A stretch of 64,000 nucleotides of DNA from the NCBI RefSeq assembly GCF_019285775.1, contig NZ_CP079105.1, positions 1,736,001 to 1,800,000 of the forward strand. The letters run 5' to 3'. The position numbers and the translations under genes are program-made. Positions 25,799 to 35,498 of this stretch are shown here, piece after piece; positions within the stretch are counted from its first letter, which is position 1; each line of letters begins with the position of its first letter. The notes below the pieces were generated by a model that had not been told where the DNA came from, did not search any database, and worked only from the letters and a program-made list of their open reading frames with translations. Source of the stretch: Skermania piniformis (lineage in GTDB: Bacteria; Actinomycetota; Actinomycetes; Mycobacteriales; Mycobacteriaceae).

Positions 25799-26964
25799 TG
25801 GCGGTGGCGGCCGGGGCGCCGCTGGCCGGGGTGACCGTCGTCGCGCTGGAGCAGGCGGTGTCGGCGCCGATGTGTACCCGCGCGCTGGCCGACTTGGGCG
25901 CCCGGGTGATCAAAGTCGAGCACCCGAACGGGGGTGACTTCGCACGGCACTACGACGACGTCGTGCTCGGTCAGGGGGCCCACTTCGTCTGGGTGAACCG
26001 GGGCAAGGAGTCGGTCGCGCTGGACCTGAAAACCGATGCCGGAGTAGAAGTTCTCCATCGGTTACTGGCCCGGGCCGACGTTCTGGTGGCCAATCTGGCG
26101 CCCGGTGCGACGGCCCGGTTGGGGGTGGCGCCCGACGACCTCGCCCTGCGCTATCCGGACCTGATCGCGGTGGAGATCGACGGGTTCGGTGCCGGCGGAC
26201 CGCTGTCGCACAAGCGGGCCTACGACCTGCTGGTGCAGGCCGAGTCCGGGGTGTGTTCGGTGACCGGAACCGCCGACGCGCCGGCCAAACCCGGCCCGCC
26301 GATGGCCGACGTGACGACCGGTCTCTACGCGGCACTGTCCATCGTCGCCGCGCTCTACCGCCGGGCCGAGCTCGGCGGCAAGCGGATCGCAGTCAGTCTG
26401 TTCGACACGATGGCGGATATGATGGGGTATCACCTCACCTATACCCGGCATTCCGGCGTCGAGCAGCAGCCGCTGGGTATGAGCTCACCGGCGGTCGCCC
26501 CCTACGGCGCATACCCGACCGCGGACGGGCGCACGGTCGTGCTGGGCACCACCAACGACAACGAGTGGCAGCGGCTGGCGACCGCGATCTTGGAGCGTCC
26601 CGATCTCGCTGCCGACCAACGGTTCGCCACCAATGCCGGTCGCACCCGGCACCGGGCCGAACTCGACGAAGCCTTGACCGTGTGGTGCGGCGCCCGCGAT
26701 CTGGCTGCGATCCAGCGCATCGCCGACGCTGCCGGGATCGGCAACTCCTGCTACAACCGGACCCGCGATCTGCTGAATCACCCGCAGCTGGTGCAGCGTG
26801 GGCGGTGGCAGCAGATCGACACCCCGGCCGGGCCGATCCCGTCGCTGTTGCCGCCCGCGGTGATCGACGGATTCGACCCGCCGATGGGCGCGGTACCGGC
26901 GCTGGGTGAACACACCGCCGCGGTGCTGGCCGAGTTCGGCTGTGTGGCGGAGCCGTCCCCGTGA
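25798..26964 (+). CDS. CaiB/BaiF (class III) CoA-transferase
   Basis: A 388-residue enzyme with normal domain order. ALEQAVSAPMCTRALADLGA is the N-terminal CoA-binding segment, and PPMADVTTGLYAALSI carries the catalytic aspartate. C-terminal segments include YPTADGRTVVLGTTND and the LTVWCGARDLAAIQRIADAA helix. It probably activates the imported acid by transferring CoA from a donor such as succinyl-CoA, or acts as an acyl-CoA racemase. The ATG shares its first base with the previous stop. Confidence 0.9.
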   Translation: MAVAAGAPLAGVTVVALEQAVSAPMCTRALADLGARVIKVEHPNGGDFARHYDDVVLGQGAHFVWVNRGKESVALDLKTDAGVEVLHRLLARADVLVANLAPGATARLGVAPDDLALRYPDLIAVEIDGFGAGGPLSHKRAYDLLVQAESGVCSVTGTADAPAKPGPPMADVTTGLYAALSIVAALYRRAELGGKRIAVSLFDTMADMMGYHLTYTRHSGVEQQPLGMSSPAVAPYGAYPTADGRTVVLGTTNDNEWQRLATAILERPDLAADQRFATNAGRTRHRAELDEALTVWCGARDLAAIQRIADAAGIGNSCYNRTRDLLNHPQLVQRGRWQQIDTPAGPIPSLLPPAVIDGFDPPMGAVPALGEHTAAVLAEFGCVAEPSP

Positions 26965-27782
26965 GCGGCGGTCCGGTGCTGTTGTCCGACGACCGGTCCG
27001 GCGTCCGCACCCTGACCTTGAACCGGCCGCACCGACGCAACGCGATCGACGCCGAACTGTGGGTGGCGCTGGCCGACGCGTTTCGAGCGGTAGCCGCCGA
27101 CCGTTCGGTGCGCGCGTTGGTGCTCACCGGTGCCGACGGTGCGTTCTGCTCCGGCGCCGACATCTCGGTGCCCGACAATGCACACCCGATCTACCGGATG
27201 CGCGCGCTCACCGACGTCGCGAACCTGTTGCACGAGCTGCCGTTGCCGACCGTTGCGAAGGTGGCCGGACCGGCGTTCGGGGCCGGCTGGAACCTGGCGT
27301 TGGGCTGTGACCTGGTGGTATCCACACCGGAGTCGACCTTCGCGCAGGTGTTCACCAAACGCGGGTTGACGATGGATCTGGGCGGGTCGTGGTTGCTGCC
27401 GAGGTTGGTCGGTATGCAGCAGGCCAAACGACTCACCATGCTGGCCGAGACCATCGACGCCGTGCAGGCCCACCGGCTGGGATTGGTCACCTGGGTAACC
27501 CCGGCGGACGAGATCGATGCGTTCACCGACGATCTCGCCGGTCGGTTGGCTGCCGGCCCACCGGTCGCCCTCGCCCAGACCAAGGCGCTGCTGCATGCGG
27601 GCGCGGACACCACGATGCGGGCTGCGCTCGACGCCGAAGCCCGGGCGCAGGGACTCAATTTCGCCACCGCCGACGCGCCGGAAGCCTTCGCCGCTTTTGC
27701 CGAACGGCGCCGGCCGCAGTTCACCGGCCGATGGACGGTACATCGTCCACCGATCCGACCCACCACCGAGAACGGGAGCTAG
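26961..27782 (+). CDS. Enoyl-CoA hydratase/isomerase
   Basis: A 273-residue crotonase. LTLNRPHRRNAID starts the fold, DGAFCSGADIS and GPAFGAGWNLALGCD form the oxyanion hole, and FTKRGLTMDLGGSWLL carries the loop with the acidic position. The GTG start gives a GTGA overlap. It sits between the CoA-transferase and the thiolase and fits the hydration step. Confidence 0.9.
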   Translation: MSGGPVLLSDDRSGVRTLTLNRPHRRNAIDAELWVALADAFRAVAADRSVRALVLTGADGAFCSGADISVPDNAHPIYRMRALTDVANLLHELPLPTVAKVAGPAFGAGWNLALGCDLVVSTPESTFAQVFTKRGLTMDLGGSWLLPRLVGMQQAKRLTMLAETIDAVQAHRLGLVTWVTPADEIDAFTDDLAGRLAAGPPVALAQTKALLHAGADTTMRAALDAEARAQGLNFATADAPEAFAAFAERRRPQFTGRWTVHRPPIRPTTENGS

Positions 27783-27785
27783 TCC

Positions 27786-28931
27786 ATGCCCGAAGTCGTC
27801 ATCGCCGCCGCCGTCCGCACCCCGGTCGGCAAACGCAACGGGGGGCTCGCCGGGGTGCACCCCGCCGACCTGTCCGCGCTGGTACTCGCTGCGCTCGCGG
27901 AACGGACGAACCTCGACCCGGCGATCGTCGACGACGTGATCTGGGGGTGTGTGTCCCAGGTCGGCGACCAGTCCAGCAACATCGGCCGCTACAGCGTACT
28001 GGCGGCCGGCTGGCCGGAGAGCGTGCCCGGCACCACGATCAATCGCGCCTGCGGATCCAGCCAACAGGCAATCGATTTCGCCGCGCAGGCGGTGCTGTCC
28101 GGCCAGCAGGAGGTGGTTGTGGCGGGTGGCGTCGAGGTGATGAGTCGAGTACCGCTCGGCGCGGCCCGGGCGACCGGTCAACCGTACGGACCGAAGGCGT
28201 CGGGCCGCTATGCCGGCTTCTCGTTCAACCAGGGCCTGTCGGCCGAACTCGTCGCGCAGAAGTGGGGATTCGACCGAACGCGGGTGGACGAGTACTCGGT
28301 GCTCTCGCACGAACGTGCGGCCGCGGCGCAGGACGCGGGGGCGTTCACCGAGCAGATCGTGTCGGTCGACACCGGCGACCGTGTGGTGACCGCCGACGAA
28401 GGAGTCCGGCGCGGCAGCACCGTGGCCAAACTGGCCGGGCTGAAGCCGGCGTTCCGTGACGACGGAGTGATCCACGCGGGCAACTCCTCCCAGATCTCCG
28501 ATGGTGCGGCCGCAGTGTTGCTCACCACTGCGGCGAAGGCCCGCGAGCTCGGCCTGACCCCGCTGGCCCGCTACCGGGCCGGGGCGGTAGCGGGATCGGA
28601 TCCGGTGCTGATGCTCACCGGGCCGATCCCGGCCACCGAGAAGGTACTGAAGAAGGCGGGTTTGGCGCTCGACCAGATCGGCGTGTTCGAGGTGAACGAG
28701 GCGTTCGCCCCGGTGCCGTTGGCGTGGCAGGCCGAGACGGGCGCCGACCCGGCGTTGCTGAACCCGCTCGGCGGCGCGATCGCGCTGGGACATCCGCTCG
28801 GCGCATCCGGCGCGGTGCTGCTGACCCGGATGCTGTACCACATGCGGGACAACGACATTCGCTACGGATTGCAGACGATGTGCGAGGGCGGCGGCACCGC
28901 GAACGCCACTGTCGTCGAGTTGCTCGGTTAG
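27786..28931 (+). CDS. Acetyl-CoA acyltransferase (thiolase)
   Basis: A 381-residue thiolase with Cys89 in NRACGSSQQAIDF, His in NEAFAPVPL and ALGHPLGASGAV, and the second Cys in CEGGGTANATV. It begins with nearly the same residues as the thiolase at 4795 (MPE-VVIAAAVRTP versus MPE-AIIVAAVRTP), so two thiolases may serve different chain lengths of the pathway. It follows the hydratase stop by 3 bases. Confidence 0.93.
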   Translation: MPEVVIAAAVRTPVGKRNGGLAGVHPADLSALVLAALAERTNLDPAIVDDVIWGCVSQVGDQSSNIGRYSVLAAGWPESVPGTTINRACGSSQQAIDFAAQAVLSGQQEVVVAGGVEVMSRVPLGAARATGQPYGPKASGRYAGFSFNQGLSAELVAQKWGFDRTRVDEYSVLSHERAAAAQDAGAFTEQIVSVDTGDRVVTADEGVRRGSTVAKLAGLKPAFRDDGVIHAGNSSQISDGAAAVLLTTAAKARELGLTPLARYRAGAVAGSDPVLMLTGPIPATEKVLKKAGLALDQIGVFEVNEAFAPVPLAWQAETGADPALLNPLGGAIALGHPLGASGAVLLTRMLYHMRDNDIRYGLQTMCEGGGTANATVVELLG

Positions 28932-28939
28932 GCAGCGCC

Positions 28940-30091
28940 ATGCGTCGCGACCTTTACACCGCCGACCACGAGGCGTTCCGCGACCTGGTTCGCGAGTTCG
29001 TGGCCAAGCAGATCGTGCCGAACTACCCGCAGTGGGAGCGGGCCGGCCGGATGCCGCGAGAGATCTTTGCCGAGATGGGCAAGCTCGGCATGCTCGGCTT
29101 CGCGCTGCCCGAGCAGTACGGTGGCGCCGGCCTGCGCGACTACCGCTACAACGCGATCCTGCAGGAGGAGGCGTATCGGGCGTTGGTCACCCTCGGTACC
29201 GTTCGCACCCAGCTGGATGTGATCCTGCCGTACTTCCTGGAGTATGCCGATGCCGCACAGCAGGCACGGTGGTTCCCGGGCCTGGTCGACGGCTCGCTGC
29301 TCACCGCGATCGCGATGACCGAGCCCGGCACCGGGTCCGACCTGGCGGGTATGCGCACCGGCGCGGTCCGAGACGGCGACACCTACGTACTCAACGGGGC
29401 GAAGACCTTCATCACCGGCGGTCTGCTCGCGGACTTGGTGGTCGTCGTCTGCCGCACCGCGACCGACCCGGACAACCGGCGCGCCGGGTTGACCCTGCTG
29501 GTCGTCGAGGACGGCATGCCCGGCTTCGAGCGCGGCCGGATGCTGGAGAAGATGGGCTGCAAGGTGCAGGACACCATGGAGCTGTCGTTCACCGATGTCC
29601 GGGTGCCGGTGACGAACCGGTTGGGCGAGGAAGGCGCCGCGTTCGGCTACCTCGGCCACAACCTGGCCCAGGAACGGATCACCGTCGCGGTCGGTTCGGT
29701 CGCCCAAGCCCGGTCGGCGATCGCGGCGACGGTGGAGTACACCAAGGCGCGCAAGGCGTTCGGCACACCGGTGGCGTCGTTCCAGAACACCAAGTTCGAG
29801 CTGGCGGCCATGTCGGCCGAGGTCGAGGCGGCGCAGGCGATGGTCGACCGCGCCGTCGTCGATCTGGTGGACGGGCTGCTCGCGAGCGCCGACGCAGCCA
29901 GGGTCAAGCTGTTCTGCACCGAAGTTCAGGCCCGGGTGGTCGACCGCTGCCTGCAGCTGTTCGGTGGTTACGGTTACATGACCGAGTACCCGATCGCCCG
30001 GCTCTACACCGACGCCCGGGTGGCACGGATCTATGCCGGCACCAGCGAGGTGATGAAAACGATCATCGCCCGGGATCTCGGCCTGGTCTGA
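28940..30091 (+). CDS. Acyl-CoA dehydrogenase
   Basis: A 383-residue full-length enzyme. AIAMTEPGTGSDLAG and YVLNGAKTFITGG are the flavin and substrate loops, and QLFGGYGYMTEYPIARLYTD with IYAGTSEVMKTIIAR ends the chain. The sequence resembles long-chain and FadE-type dehydrogenases. It starts 8 bases after the thiolase stop and is the last gene of the importer operon; a 101-base gap follows. Confidence 0.92.
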   Translation: MRRDLYTADHEAFRDLVREFVAKQIVPNYPQWERAGRMPREIFAEMGKLGMLGFALPEQYGGAGLRDYRYNAILQEEAYRALVTLGTVRTQLDVILPYFLEYADAAQQARWFPGLVDGSLLTAIAMTEPGTGSDLAGMRTGAVRDGDTYVLNGAKTFITGGLLADLVVVVCRTATDPDNRRAGLTLLVVEDGMPGFERGRMLEKMGCKVQDTMELSFTDVRVPVTNRLGEEGAAFGYLGHNLAQERITVAVGSVAQARSAIAATVEYTKARKAFGTPVASFQNTKFELAAMSAEVEAAQAMVDRAVVDLVDGLLASADAARVKLFCTEVQARVVDRCLQLFGGYGYMTEYPIARLYTDARVARIYAGTSEVMKTIIARDLGLV

Positions 30092-30192
30092 TCGCAACCC
30101 TATCCGGGGTATCTCGTAAGTTCGGACCGCTCCCAGCGGACTCACAGCTCGAGCTCAGCGTGCGGCAGAGGCGATCGGTGAGGGTGAGGTCC

Positions 30193-32118
30193 ATGACCGC
30201 ACTCGTCGCCACGCGACCTCCGGCCCGCCACGCCGCGGCACCCCCGCCGCCGCGGCGCTGGGCCCGGCCCGACCGCTGGGCGCCGGCGTTGCTCTGCGCG
30301 GCGACGGCCGTGCTCTACCTCTGGGGGTTGAGCGCCAACGGTTGGGCGAACTCGTTCTACGCGGCCGCGGTGCAGGCGGGATCCCAGTCGTGGGAGGCCT
30401 GGTTCTTCGGTTCCTCCGACGCCGGCAACTCGATCACGGTCGACAAGCCACCTGCGTCGCTGTGGATTCCGGGTCTCGCCGCCCGGATCTTCGGGATGAA
30501 CTCGTGGTCGCTGCTGGTACCGCAGGCGCTGATGGGCGTGGCCTCGGTCGGGCTGCTCTATCTGATCGTCAAGCGGCGCCACGGGCTCGGCGCGGGGCTG
30601 CTCGCCGGATCGGCTCTGGCGCTGACCCCGGTGGCGGCGTTGATGTTCCGCTTCGACAACCCGGACGCGCTGCTCGTGCTGTTGATGATCGCTGCGGTGT
30701 GGGCGACCGATCGGGCGTTGGAAACCGGTCGGCTCCGATGGATGGTCTGGACCGGGGTATTCGTCGGATTCGGCTTCCTGACCAAGCAATTGCAGGTGAT
30801 GCTGGTGGTCCCGGCGCTGGCGGCCACCTATCTGGCATTCGGGCCGCGCGACGTCCGGGTTCGGATCGGGCACCTGTTCGCCGCGTTCGGTGCGCTGATC
30901 GTGAGCGCCGGTTGGTGGGTGGCCCTGGTGCAGCTGTGGCCGAAGGCCGGCCGGCCCTACATCGGCGGTTCCGACAACAACTCGATCATCGAACTGACCT
31001 TCGGCTACAACGGTTTGGGCCGACTCACCGGGAGCGAAGGGGGACCGGGTGGCGGCGCTCCGGCCGGCAGTGCGGCGATGCCCGATATGGCGAACATGCC
31101 GGAGATGCCTCGGCCTTCCGGTGGCGGGATGGGAACGGGTTTCGGCGGCGCGACCGGCTGGGGTCGACTGTTCGATGCCGGCCAGGGCGGTCAGATCGCC
31201 TGGCTGATCATCGGCGCGGTGATTCTCGCCGGTGCTGCACTGGTTCTGCGTGGCCGAGCCCCGCGCACCGACCTACGTCGCGCCCAGCTGGTGCTGTGGT
31301 TGGTATGGGGGGTTGTCACCGCCGCCGTGTTCAGCATGATGTCCGGCATCTTCCATCCGTACTACACCGTGGCGCTGGCACCGGCGGTCGCTGCCTGCGT
31401 GGGTATCGGTGCGGCTGCATGCTGGCAGCACCGTGAGCGGTGGTGGCCCCGGTTCGCCCTGGTGGCGGCCCTGGCTGCGACCGTGATCACCGCGTTCGTC
31501 CTGCTCGGCCGAACGCCGGACCACTTCCCCTGGCTGCGGTACGTGATCGTCGTCGGAGCAGTGGTCGCCGGTTTGGGGCTGTTGCTCCCGACCGGTGCGC
31601 GGATGTCGGTGGCCGCGGCGGTCGTGGCGCTCACCGTCGGTTTGGCCGGACCCGCCGCGTTCACCCTGAACACCGTCGCACACGCTCGGACCGGTCCGAT
31701 CCCGATGGCCGGGCCGCAGAGTTCCGGCGAGCGTTCGCCGGCTCGGCCGTCCGCAGGGGGCGGGCCGCCGGGAGGTGCGCAGGCCTCGGCGCAGGTGCTG
31801 GACCTGCTCCGGGTCGATGCGGGCACCTACCCGTGGGCCGCGGCCACGATGGGCTCGATGGCCGCCGCGCCGTACCAGCTCGCGCTCGGCCACTCCGTGA
31901 TGCCGATCGGTGGGTTCTCCTCCGGTGACCCGTCGCCGACGCTCGACCAGTTCCGGCAGTATGTGGCCGAAGGAAAGATCCACTACTACATCGACGGCGG
32001 GATGAACGGTGGCCCCGGCGGGGGCACGCACATCGACCTGGTGAACTGGGTGCACGACAGCTTCAACTCGGTGACCGTCGACGGGGTGACGATCTACGAT
32101 TTCACCTCGCCGAGGTAG
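30193..32118 (+). CDS. GT39/ArnT-like membrane glycosyltransferase
   Basis: A 641-residue polytopic protein with about a dozen hydrophobic segments. The first extracellular loop (SSDAGNSITVDKPPASLW) and FDNPDALLVLLM are typical of polyprenyl-phosphate-dependent PMT_2 mannosyl/arabinosyl transferases. A low-complexity Gly/Met/Pro insert lies near residues 285-320. The C-terminal domain of about 130 residues is soluble and presumably external. ATG 30193 is preceded by GAGGT; the open frame extends far left through a dehydrogenase and is not real there. Likely role is envelope polymer or lipid glycosylation, unrelated to the catabolic genes. Confidence 0.85.
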   Translation: MTALVATRPPARHAAAPPPPRRWARPDRWAPALLCAATAVLYLWGLSANGWANSFYAAAVQAGSQSWEAWFFGSSDAGNSITVDKPPASLWIPGLAARIFGMNSWSLLVPQALMGVASVGLLYLIVKRRHGLGAGLLAGSALALTPVAALMFRFDNPDALLVLLMIAAVWATDRALETGRLRWMVWTGVFVGFGFLTKQLQVMLVVPALAATYLAFGPRDVRVRIGHLFAAFGALIVSAGWWVALVQLWPKAGRPYIGGSDNNSIIELTFGYNGLGRLTGSEGGPGGGAPAGSAAMPDMANMPEMPRPSGGGMGTGFGGATGWGRLFDAGQGGQIAWLIIGAVILAGAALVLRGRAPRTDLRRAQLVLWLVWGVVTAAVFSMMSGIFHPYYTVALAPAVAACVGIGAAACWQHRERWWPRFALVAALAATVITAFVLLGRTPDHFPWLRYVIVVGAVVAGLGLLLPTGARMSVAAAVVALTVGLAGPAAFTLNTVAHARTGPIPMAGPQSSGERSPARPSAGGGPPGGAQASAQVLDLLRVDAGTYPWAAATMGSMAAAPYQLALGHSVMPIGGFSSGDPSPTLDQFRQYVAEGKIHYYIDGGMNGGPGGGTHIDLVNWVHDSFNSVTVDGVTIYDFTSPR

Positions 32119-32155
32119 CCGACACCGTGGGTGCGGTCCGAGCCGAACGCGCCGC

Positions 32156-33367
32156 TCACTCGAGCAGCAGGTGCACCTGGAGCTCGCCGACGAGGAAGCC
32201 GAGCACGGCGCCGACCACCACGAGTTTCCATTCGTCCTGCTTGAACGCCGGCCGCAACAGGCTCTCGTACTCCTCGTCGGTCATCTGGGCCATCTTTTCG
32301 GTGACCAGGGCCTGCAGGTCGATGATCTCGCTGGCGACAGCGGAGAGTTCCTCGTTCTCCCGCATCTGCTGCACCGTCGCGGCGACCGCACGATCTTTGA
32401 TCGCGGCGTATCGGTCGCCGCCGATCGCCAGCACCACCAGCGGCTTCATCGGGCCGGACTGCGCGTCGATCATCGACTGCATCTCCCGGTCGATCAGCCG
32501 CAGGAAGCGATCCGACTTCGGCCCGTTGAGCATCGCTTCGAGCATATTGGCCGGGCTCAGCAGCTCGTTGGCCACCAGGCTGGCGTAGTCGGCGGTCACC
32601 TTATCCCGTTTTGCGTGGAACAAGCCTTGCCAGCTGACGAGTCCGAAGCGGCGCTTGCGCACCGGTCGGAAGATCATCTGCAGCGCCAGCCAGTCGGTGA
32701 CCAAGCCGGTGAGAGCGCCGAAGCCGGGCAGAATCCACGGGTTCTTGGTGTAGTACCAGGCGATCGCCTGTACGACGCCCAGCGCGAATCCGGACGGAAT
32801 GCCGAACATGATGATGAAGTGGAACGCGTCCTTGCCGGCGGTACGCACCAGCCGGTTGGTCAGGGCCTTGTCGCGGACCAGCGCGTCGATCGCCAAGGCG
32901 CGGATATCGATGACATCGTCGACCCGGTCCTGCATCTCGTCCAGCATCCCGCGCATCATCTTCGGGACTTCGGCCTCGATATGGTTGATCATGTACTGCT
33001 TGACCTGTTCCGGCAGTGCTTCCCAGAAGGTCGGCTGGTACTCCCGCATCAGGTCGCGGGTCATCTGATCGATCAGCCGCGACATGGGCTCGTGCAGCGT
33101 CACCATCATCTCGTCGACGTCGATCTCGGAGATGATCTCCTTCGGGTCGATCAGCCGATTCATCAACAGGTTGACCGAGATGTTGGCCATCCGTTCCGCG
33201 CTGCGCGGAATGACGCCCTGCCAACCGAGATAGGGCGGTATCCCTTTGAATTCCAACGGCCGGAACATCATTTCCACGGCCGCTACCTTGGTGATCCAGC
33301 CGATGAACGCGGCGATCAGCGGCATGGCGGGGTAGATCCACCAGTCGGGTAGCCAGTCAGGCATCAT
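32156..33367 (-). CDS. DUF445-family membrane protein
   Basis: A 403-residue protein. An N-terminal helix WIYPAMPLIAAFIGWITK, a repeated motif VEMMFRPLEFKGIPPYLGWQGVIP and its second copy LQMIFRPVRKRRFGLVSWQGLF, and a C-terminal membrane helix are the hallmarks of DUF445. A long helical middle follows each motif. The ATG at 33367 has GGAGGT 6 bases upstream. The biochemical role is unknown. It is convergent with the glycosyltransferase gene (37-base gap). Confidence 0.9.
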   Translation of the reverse strand: MMPDWLPDWWIYPAMPLIAAFIGWITKVAAVEMMFRPLEFKGIPPYLGWQGVIPRSAERMANISVNLLMNRLIDPKEIISEIDVDEMMVTLHEPMSRLIDQMTRDLMREYQPTFWEALPEQVKQYMINHIEAEVPKMMRGMLDEMQDRVDDVIDIRALAIDALVRDKALTNRLVRTAGKDAFHFIIMFGIPSGFALGVVQAIAWYYTKNPWILPGFGALTGLVTDWLALQMIFRPVRKRRFGLVSWQGLFHAKRDKVTADYASLVANELLSPANMLEAMLNGPKSDRFLRLIDREMQSMIDAQSGPMKPLVVLAIGGDRYAAIKDRAVAATVQQMRENEELSAVASEIIDLQALVTEKMAQMTDEEYESLLRPAFKQDEWKLVVVGAVLGFLVGELQVHLLLE

Positions 33368-33736
33368 CACTGACCTCCGCGGTGTCTTCGTCGACGGGTC
33401 GCAGCCGGTGCGCTGCGCGATGGTCGACCGAGAATAGTCCGGGCGACCGATCCGGCGTGGCCGGATCGCCGGGCCCACCGACCGATTTGTCCGGGGGGAC
33501 AAGTCGGACCCGCGCGTACCAACCGTAAATGTCGTTACCGATTGTGGCAAGTCGCATTCTTGCGGGGCGTGGCCGGGCCGGCTCCGACCGCCAATATCGC
33601 GTCAGGATCCGCCGGTGCAGCGTCAGGGATCCATCAGGAACCCGGGAGTCACCGGTCGGCCGGAGTACCACTGACCGGTGCGCCTACCGCGCACCGGGTG
33701 GCCGGACTGTCCTTTCCGGCTTCGAAAGGCAGCGTC
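33368..33736. other. 369-base intergenic region upstream of kdpF
   Basis: This gap separates the divergent DUF445 and kdpF genes and should hold both promoters. A 104-codon open frame on the minus strand (33357-33671) has no ribosome site or recognisable domain and is not called. No clear inverted repeat was seen. Confidence 0.5.
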
Positions 33737-33829
33737 ATGGCCGACCTGTCATACCTCCTCATGACGATCGGGTTCTTTGCCGCGCTCGCCCTGCTGACCG
33801 GACTGCTCGACCGGCGGTTGAACCGATGA
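33737..33829 (+). CDS. kdpF: KdpF, small subunit of the Kdp potassium pump
   Basis: A 30-residue single-helix peptide beginning MADLSYLLMTIGFFAALALL, the expected length and composition of KdpF, ending in charged residues. KdpF stabilises the KdpABC complex in the membrane. Its stop overlaps the kdpA start as ATGA, the usual Kdp layout. Because kdpA is broken and kdpB and kdpC are missing, this peptide is probably a relic. Confidence 0.85.
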   Translation: MADLSYLLMTIGFFAALALLTGLLDRRLNR

Positions 33830-34960
33830 GCGATGCACTCGCGGCGGCGCTACAGGTCGGCGCGCTGGTGGTGGCGCTCGCGGTCACCGCGCCCCTGCTC
33901 GGGCGCTTTCTGGCGCACACCTACACCCTCGCCGCGGCATCTGCGAATCGAACGAGTCACCTACCGAGTGCTCCGGCTGGATCCCGACGCCGATCAGCAC
34001 TGGCGCAGCTACGTTCTGTCGTTGCTGGGATTCTCCCTGATCGGAATCGTGGTGCTGTTCGGCGGCTTCGGCCGCCTTCAGTCGCACCTGCCGCTGTCGC
34101 TCGGGATGGCGGCACTGCCGAGCGACGGTGCGTGGAACACCGCGGTGTCTTTCGTTACGAACACCAACTGGCAGTGGTACTCGGGTGAGGCGGCAGTCGG
34201 CCATCTATATCAGATGGCCGGGCTCGCCGTGCAGAACTTTCTGTCCGCCGCGGTCGGCCTGTCCGTGGCCGCGGCGTTCGCCCGATCCCTGGCCCGTTCG
34301 GAGAACGGCGGCCGGATCGGCAATTTTTGGACGGATCTGATCCGGGGCACGCTTCGTGTCCTCCTCCCGATCGCGTTCGTCGGTGCGCTGCTCCTCGTCG
34401 CCGAGGGGGTGGTACAGAATTTCGATACCCCGCACATGATCACGACTCTTGCCGGTGGCGGCCAGAGCGTGCCCGGCGGTCCGGTCGTCTCCCAGGAGGT
34501 CATCAAGGAGCTGGGGACCAACGGCGGCGGTTTCTACAACGCCAATTCCGCGCACCCGTTCGAGAACCCGACGGCGCTGTCGAACCTGTTCGAGATCTAT
34601 CTGATGCTGTTGATTCCCTTCGCGATTCCGCTGGCCTTCGGCAGGATCGTCGGCGCTCGCCGAAACGGATACGTCATCGCCGCGGTCATGTCGCTGCTGC
34701 TCGCCGTCTCGGTCACGCTGCTGACCGTCGCGGAACGTGCCGGCCCGGGCGCCGCGTCCGCCGCGGCGGACGGTGCGATGGAGGGCAAGGAGGTGCGCTT
34801 CGGGGAAGCGGCCAGCGCGCTGTTCGCCGCGGCCACCACCGGTACGTCCACTGGGGCGGTCGACGCGATGCACGACTCGCTGACCGCACCCGGCGGCGGT
34901 GTCGCGTTGCTCAACATGATGTCTGGTGAGATCGCGCCCGGCGGTGTCGGGTCGGGGCTC
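33826..34960 (+). pseudogene. kdpA: kdpA pseudogene (frameshifted and 3'-truncated)
   Basis: The reading frame starts MSDALAAALQVGALVV and shows KdpA sequence to about base 33933. It then continues one base out of phase as RHLRIERVTYRVL in the next frame, so one extra base lies near 33931-33936. The second part keeps the pore loops TNTNWQ, GTNGGGFYNANSAHPFENP and TTGTSTGAVDAMHDS. Homology stops after GGVGSGL near 34960, roughly 175 residues short, and the fourth pore loop is absent. A potassium channel cannot be made from this. Confidence 0.85.
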
Positions 34961-34980
34961 ACGATGAGATTGCGGTCGGG

Positions 34981-35155
34981 GTGCGCCGACCCTCCACGTT
35001 GTCGCCACTGAGTCCACGCCGACAGCTGGCGGGGTGGGTCGCCGCGCTGGTCGGGCCGCTTCTGCTGACTGTCGTGCTTTCCTGGGCGCGTGCCGACGAC
35101 ACGTTCCCGTTGGCGGTCCTGCTGTTCCTGACCGTCACCGTGACGGCGGGCAGCT
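34981..35155 (+). pseudogene. Probable kdpD membrane-domain remnant fused to the kdpA scar
   Basis: Directly after the kdpA break, another frame reads RQLAGWVAALVGPLLLTVVL followed by a second hydrophobic segment (PLAVLLFLTVTVTAG). This matches the pattern of the membrane-spanning part of the sensor kinase KdpD, which lies after kdpABC in the normal operon. No kinase core follows. If correct, one deletion removed the end of kdpA, all of kdpB and kdpC, and the front of kdpD. The identification rests on hydrophobic pattern and order and is tentative. Confidence 0.5.
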
Positions 35156-35276
35156 GCGCCACAGCTTCGCGCAGGGCTCGGCTGGTGGGCCGCGCAGTCG
35201 TCCGAACGGGCTATTTGCTGAACGTGATGTTGGTAGCATATGTTCAGATGTACATTGCCAACATTGGGAGGTCGCC

Positions 35277-35498
35277 GTGACTGTGACCCAGATCGATCTC
35301 GACGATGACGCACTCGAGCGGGTCATGGCGACCTCGGCCGCCAAGACGAAGAAAGATGCGGTCAACCTGGCGTTGCGCTACTACGCGACGCGGCAGGAAC
35401 GTGCGGCGTTGATTACCAAGCACCTGGAACGCGCACGGGATTGGGGTGCGATCGAGGACGCGCGACGTCGCCACGATGCGGAGAAGAACGCTTTGTGA
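35277..35498 (+). CDS. vapB: VapB-type antitoxin
   Basis: A 73-residue protein. VTVTQIDLDDDALERVMATS and TKKDAVNLALRYYATRQE form a ribbon-helix-helix DNA-binding half, followed by a charged toxin-binding tail. The GTG at 35277 has GGGAGG at 35266-35271. It overlaps the toxin gene by 4 bases (GTGA). A short palindrome ATGTACAT at 35248-35255 could be the autoregulatory site. It neutralises the PIN toxin and represses the pair. Confidence 0.88.
   Translation: MTVTQIDLDDDALERVMATSAAKTKKDAVNLALRYYATRQERAALITKHLERARDWGAIEDARRRHDAEKNAL

Noticed and set aside
33357-33671. Possible 104-residue gene before the DUF445 gene
   Set aside because: No ribosome site, no recognisable domain, low-complexity Arg/Pro composition, and it occupies the promoter gap of kdpF.
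33826-35011. Programmed frameshifting in kdpA
   Set aside because: No slippery sequence is apparent at 33931-33936, and the protein also lacks its C-terminal third and kdpB/kdpC, so decay is simpler.
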